64,000 bases of DNA. Source: Olivibacter jilunii (lineage in GTDB: Bacteria; Bacteroidota; Bacteroidia; Sphingobacteriales; Sphingobacteriaceae). The stretch lies in the NCBI RefSeq assembly GCF_900607235.1, contig NZ_LR027848.1, forward strand, positions 547,241 to 611,240, given 5' to 3'. Both the position numbers and the translations under genes were made by a program. Shown here one piece after another: positions 60,978 to 64,000 of this stretch. The notes below the pieces were generated by a model. The model was given only the letters and a program-made list of their open reading frames with translations, did not search any database and had not been told where the DNA came from. The first letter of the stretch is position 1. Every line of letters starts with the position of its first letter.

Positions 60978-61592
60978 TTAGTTAAAATAAGAGATGAGCC
61001 AATCATTTAGATTTTTGACAGCGAGCCCGATCTGCCAATTTTCCCGATTACGCCTTTCAACATAGTTGGATATGCTTCGTATCTGTATACAAGGTAGCAT
61101 TATTTGCTCGCAGGCGTAATAGAACGCTGCCCCTTCCATACTTTCAACTTCCGCTTGTTGCCTTTCCAGTGCAAGCTTAATACTTTTATCATTTCCATGA
61201 ACCCTGTTGACGGTTAGCCCGCTTACGCTTCTAAACCTTCCGATAAGATCTGCGGGGAAGCCCGGTATCGCCCGAAACGCAGCCTTCCCAAAACCCAGTT
61301 CATCTATCGATAAAAACTGCAGATCATCTTCTGCCCCCAATTCATAAAACAGGTCTTTTTCAATGAAAACGATGTCGCCAAGACCGATATCCCTTGAGAA
61401 AGACCCGCCAATCCCAACATTAATCGCAAAATCATAGCTTTTGTTATGTAAGGTCTTTCCCAAGGCAAAAGCGGTAGCAACCATGCCAACACCTGTTATT
61501 AAGATATCCGGTTTTTGCTCCTTCCCTTCTAGAGATTGAATAAAGGGCCCTATCTCTGCAGCGGTTGCTGCAACTATTAAACATTTGGTCAT
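60978..61592 (-). CDS. mqnB: Futalosine hydrolase
   Basis: A 204-residue nucleosidase that removes hypoxanthine from futalosine in menaquinone synthesis. It is related to MTA/SAH nucleosidase: ILITGVGMVATAFALGKTL near residue 30, NVGIGGSFSRDIGLGDIVF near 57 and EVESMEGAAFYYAC near 150, which holds the nucleoside-binding Glu. The ATG at 61592 (MTKCLIVAATAAEIGPF) is preferred over a start at 61631. It is divergent from the PTPS gene, sharing a short upstream region. Confidence 0.92.
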   Translation of the reverse strand: MTKCLIVAATAAEIGPFIQSLEGKEQKPDILITGVGMVATAFALGKTLHNKSYDFAINVGIGGSFSRDIGLGDIVFIEKDLFYELGAEDDLQFLSIDELGFGKAAFRAIPGFPADLIGRFRSVSGLTVNRVHGNDKSIKLALERQQAEVESMEGAAFYYACEQIMLPCIQIRSISNYVERRNRENWQIGLAVKNLNDWLISYFN

Positions 61593-61659
61593 AAGTAATA
61601 GAAAGGCAATATAATGATTTTCATCCATCAAAATCCTAAAATGTTAAAATTATTAAGCT

Positions 61660-61667
61660 TATCTTTG
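61660..61667 (+). promoter_or_regulatory. -7 promoter element for the PTPS-folE genes
   Basis: TATCTTTG is an exact TAnnTTTG match, 17 bases upstream of the ATG at 61685. No clear TTG lies about 20 bases upstream. Confidence 0.5.
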
Positions 61668-61684
61668 CGGGCTAATAATTGATT

Positions 61685-62098
61685 ATGATTTATATTACTC
61701 GTAGAGAGCGTTTTAGTGCAGCCCATAAATTATACCGCGACGATTGGAGCTTGGAAGAAAACGAAGCGACCTTCGGTAAATGTAGCAATCCTAACTGGCA
61801 TGGTCATAACTATGAACTATTTGTTACCATCAAGGGCGAGATAGACCCCACCACCGGGTTTGTAATGGATTTACGAATCCTTAAGACTATTATTTTGCAA
61901 CACGTTGTCGAAAAGCTAGACCACCGAAACGTAAACTTGGACGTGGATTTTATGCGTGGTAAAATGGCTTCTACCGAAGTTCTTGCCGTAGAGATCTTCA
62001 ACCAGCTCAAAAGCCCTATTGAGACGGCAGGCGCACAACTGCATAGTATAAAACTTCAGGAAACCGAAAACAATTCGGTGGAATATTTTGGAAACTAA
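61685..62098 (+). CDS. 6-pyruvoyl-tetrahydropterin synthase / 6-carboxytetrahydropterin synthase family
   Basis: A 137-residue PTPS-fold enzyme acting on dihydroneopterin triphosphate. Zinc ligands are the first His in FSAAHKLY and the pair in WHGHNYEL. The catalytic cysteine motif is C-S-N-P-N-W-H-G-H, that is C-x5-HGH. This spacing is that of pyruvoyl-tetrahydropterin synthases rather than QueD (C-x3-HGH), so tetrahydropterin synthesis is favoured over queuosine. The gene is followed 5 bases later by folE. The ATG at 61685 is preferred over a TTG at 61679. Confidence 0.88.
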   Translation: MIYITRRERFSAAHKLYRDDWSLEENEATFGKCSNPNWHGHNYELFVTIKGEIDPTTGFVMDLRILKTIILQHVVEKLDHRNVNLDVDFMRGKMASTEVLAVEIFNQLKSPIETAGAQLHSIKLQETENNSVEYFGN

Positions 62099-62103
62099 TA
62101 ATA

Positions 62104-62760
62104 ATGAGGAACAATCCGATGAATATTAACAATAACGAAGCCCCTTTGGATGATGAGGAGCTTGATGGTTATGTAAAAATTGATCGTTATAACACCGATA
62201 AAATTGAGAGTATAGCCAACCACTACGAAGACATTCTATCTCAACTTGGCGAAAACCCAAAACGTCAGGGCCTATTAAAGACACCCGAGCGTATTGCTAA
62301 AGCCTTGCAATACCTAACCCATGGCTATGATATCGATCCTGCTGCCATCTTAAAAAGCGCTATGTTCGAAGAAGATTATAGCCAAATGGTGGTCGTAAAA
62401 GATATAGAAGTCTATTCAATGTGTGAACATCATCTTTTACCCTTCTTCGGAAAGGCACATATTGCCTATATTCCAAAGGGACACATTGTTGGTCTCAGTA
62501 AAATCCCGCGGGTAGTAGATGCTTTTGCCCGCCGCTTGCAGGTACAAGAAAGGCTTACCAATGAAATAAGGGATTGTATTCAAGAAACATTGAATCCGGC
62601 TGGAGTTGCGGTAGTAATCGAATGCAAGCACCTGTGCATGGCTATGCGAGGTATACAAAAACAGAACTCGGTTACCACTACTTCTGCGTTTACCGGAGAA
62701 TTCGCCCATGAACGCACGAGAGCTGAGTTCTTGCGGCTGATAACCGCTAGTCTAGACTAA
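62104..62760 (+). CDS. folE: GTP cyclohydrolase I
   Basis: A 218-residue enzyme that opens GTP to give dihydroneopterin triphosphate, the substrate of the preceding PTPS-type enzyme. The active site is visible: [20 protein letters not shown] near residue 55, [18 protein letters not shown] near 110, with the zinc Cys and His, and [15 protein letters not shown] near 175, holding the third zinc Cys. A 35-residue N-terminal acidic extension precedes the core. It is probably cotranscribed with the PTPS gene. Confidence 0.96.
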   Translation: MRNNPMNINNNEAPLDDEELDGYVKIDRYNTDKIESIANHYEDILSQLGENPKRQGLLKTPERIAKALQYLTHGYDIDPAAILKSAMFEEDYSQMVVVKDIEVYSMCEHHLLPFFGKAHIAYIPKGHIVGLSKIPRVVDAFARRLQVQERLTNEIRDCIQETLNPAGVAVVIECKHLCMAMRGIQKQNSVTTTSAFTGEFAHERTRAEFLRLITASLD

Positions 62761-62810
62761 TTTGCTTTATCTTTCTTTCCTTAATTATCCATTAAAACAA
62801 TCATAAACGC

Positions 62811-63698
62811 ATGAAGAAGGCCTATTTATTCCCTGGACAAGGAGCCCAATTTGTAGGAATGGGACGGGATCTTTACGAATACAAAGAAAATACCCGTAAT
62901 CTATTTGAACAGGCAAATGAACTCTTGGGATTTCGTATTACGGATATAATGTTCGAAGGAACAGAAGACGATCTTAAAAAAACGAACGTTACACAACCCG
63001 CAATTTTTTTACATTCCGTTATTCTAGCTCAAGCACTCGGCGATCAATTTGATCCACAAATGGTAGCAGGACATTCATTGGGTGAGTTTTCAGCACTTGT
63101 GGCGGCCCAAGCGCTAAGCTTTGAAGATGGTCTTATCTTAGTATCCAAAAGGGCCAACGCCATGCAGAAAGCTTGCGAGATTCAGCCTTCGACCATGGCT
63201 GCTATTTTAGGCTTGGACGATTTTACGGTCGAAGATATTTGCCAGCGCGTTAGTGACGTCGTTGTTCCTGCCAATTATAATTGTCCCGGACAATTGGTAA
63301 TTTCCGGAACGATTGCGGGAGTCGATAAAGCTTGTGAACTCTTATTGCAGGCGGGCGCAAAAAGAGCGTTGAAATTAAATGTCGGAGGCGCTTTTCATTC
63401 CCCATTAATGGAAACGGCACGCGCAGAATTGCAAGAAGCCATTGAAAAAGTGTCCATCAAAGAACCGATCTGTCCGATATATCAAAATATTGATGCCAAA
63501 GCTTATTCCGATCCTGCTAAAATTAAAGAAAATCTCATTGCGCAGTTAACCGGTGCCGTTAAGTGGACACAAACTATTGAACACATGTTAGCCGATGGGG
63601 CAACGTCTTTTACAGAAGTAGGTCCGGGAAATGTGTTACAGGGACTGGTAAAGAAGGTAAATAGGCAAGCAGAGACCGCCGCTGCTCAGCTCCCCTAA
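62811..63698 (+). CDS. fabD: Malonyl-CoA:ACP transacylase
   Basis: A 295-residue enzyme that loads malonyl groups onto AcpP. The family start YLFPGQGAQFVGMG, the nucleophile serine in GHSLGEFSAL near residue 86, and the catalytic histidine in NVGGAFHSPLM near 197 are all present. The length is standard. It stands apart from the acpP-fabF pair at 23 kb. A strong terminator follows. Confidence 0.96.
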   Translation: MKKAYLFPGQGAQFVGMGRDLYEYKENTRNLFEQANELLGFRITDIMFEGTEDDLKKTNVTQPAIFLHSVILAQALGDQFDPQMVAGHSLGEFSALVAAQALSFEDGLILVSKRANAMQKACEIQPSTMAAILGLDDFTVEDICQRVSDVVVPANYNCPGQLVISGTIAGVDKACELLLQAGAKRALKLNVGGAFHSPLMETARAELQEAIEKVSIKEPICPIYQNIDAKAYSDPAKIKENLIAQLTGAVKWTQTIEHMLADGATSFTEVGPGNVLQGLVKKVNRQAETAAAQLP

Positions 63699-63724
63699 AT
63701 TTACGGATACCGTATTCTTTCTAC

Positions 63725-63760
63725 ACCTCATACGTTTTCTTTATACGTATGAGGTTTTTT
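63725..63760 (+). terminator. Terminator after fabD
   Basis: Eleven-base arms ACCTCATACGT (63725-63735) and ACGTATGAGGT (63745-63755) pair around a 9-base loop, followed by a T-run, 27 bases beyond the stop codon. Confidence 0.8.
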
Positions 63761-63791
63761 CATATTTTTACCAAAAGCAATACTTTTTACT

Positions 63792-64000
63792 TTGAATAAC
63801 TCTTTAAAAATACGGGTATTACTTCTGGTACTAACACTCTGCTTTATTGGCACGGCACTAACTATTCATTTAACTTTCAGAAAGGAAGAAATTTTACGGA
63901 TAGAGGCAAAACGGATCGAGCAGAACCTACATAAAAAGGAACTCTTCATAAAAGCTTTTCTTAAAGATAGTGCCAGTTTTAATGCGCTTAAAGACATTCA
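63792..64000 (+). CDS. N-terminal part of a membrane protein (runs off the right edge)
   Basis: The open frame starts at a TTG (63792) and is uninterrupted to the window end, about 69 residues. A membrane helix (RVLLLVLTLCFIGTALTIHL) is followed by a basic, charged helical segment (RKEEILRIEAKRIEQNLHKKE). The layout resembles the N-terminus of a sensor histidine kinase or similar receptor, but the rest is outside the window, so the family is unproved. Confidence 0.55.
   Translation, partial: MNNSLKIRVLLLVLTLCFIGTALTIHLTFRKEEILRIEAKRIEQNLHKKELFIKAFLKDSASFNALKDI

Noticed and set aside
1-64000. Search for CRISPR arrays, transposases, integrases, phage genes, toxin-antitoxin or restriction genes
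   Set aside because: No repeat-spacer pattern and no protein of these types was recognised by reading.

Overview
The window looks like a chromosomal segment from a Bacteroidota bacterium, most likely family Sphingobacteriaceae. Several things point there: AT-rich DNA, promoters with the Bacteroidota -7 element TAnnTTTG (several with a TTG about 20 bases upstream), few obvious Shine-Dalgarno sites, a gliding lipoprotein GldD, a rpsP-rimM-trmD-rplS block in which S16 has a long acidic tail, the acpP-fabF-rnc order, an IPExxxVDY-family gene beside pyruvate kinase, and many Bacteroidota-specific DUF families. I found no insertion sequence, prophage, CRISPR array, rRNA or tRNA. Genes are densely packed, and only one gene-free stretch exceeds 300 bases (44893-45308).

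Layout. 1-5.2 kb: peptidase T (cut by the window edge), a TPR protein, a coiled-coil zinc-ribbon protein overlapping a Nif3-like protein, and two membrane proteins. 5.3-6.5 kb: an ECF sigma factor overlapping a one-pass membrane protein that looks like its anti-sigma factor with a TonB-like C-terminal domain. 6.5-10.1 kb: a phosphate module (Pit transporter, DUF47/PhoU-like partner, PhoR-like histidine kinase) with a three-copy Pho-box-like repeat at the transporter promoter, then phosphatidylserine decarboxylase. 10.3-15.9 kb: hpt, a membrane peptidoglycan glycosyltransferase with a large AsmA-like N-terminal region, Mrp and NifU-type Fe-S carriers, a surface protein and a nitroreductase. 15.9-23.2 kb: Prc-type protease, TPR protein, rarA, rnc-fabF-acpP. 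23.4-30.1 kb: IPExxxVDY protein, pyruvate kinase, DUF4407 membrane protein with murF, PspC-domain protein with its PadR regulator. 30.3-34.3 kb: galK-galM-sugar/sodium symporter, a galactose uptake and entry operon. 34.3-44.9 kb: DUF2461, FMN reductase, DUF3820, mfd, LolC/E-type permease, metallo-beta-lactamase-fold hydrolase, gldD, aroE, phosphosulfolactate synthase homologue and a large TPR protein.

44.9-64 kb: an antiquitin-type aldehyde dehydrogenase whose last 34 codons are cut off by an in-frame TGA; bestrophin-like channel; a two-component pair; a DUF3127 OB-fold protein; a THUMP-domain RNA methyltransferase with two overlapping genes behind it; the rplS/trmD/rimM/rpsP block; a fused trehalose-6-phosphate synthase/phosphatase facing a GH15 glucoamylase/trehalase-like enzyme; two futalosine-pathway menaquinone genes (mqnD, mqnB); a PTPS-type tetrahydropterin synthase with GTP cyclohydrolase I; fabD; and the start of a membrane protein at the right edge.

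Most of the window is housekeeping. The least ordinary signals are the in-frame TGA in the aldehyde dehydrogenase, the Pho-box-like array upstream of DUF47-pit, the sigma/anti-sigma-TonB pair, the AsmA-like/GT51 fusion, the phosphosulfolactate synthase homologue, and hairpins built into stop codons between convergent genes. I did not find a convincing undescribed multi-gene system.
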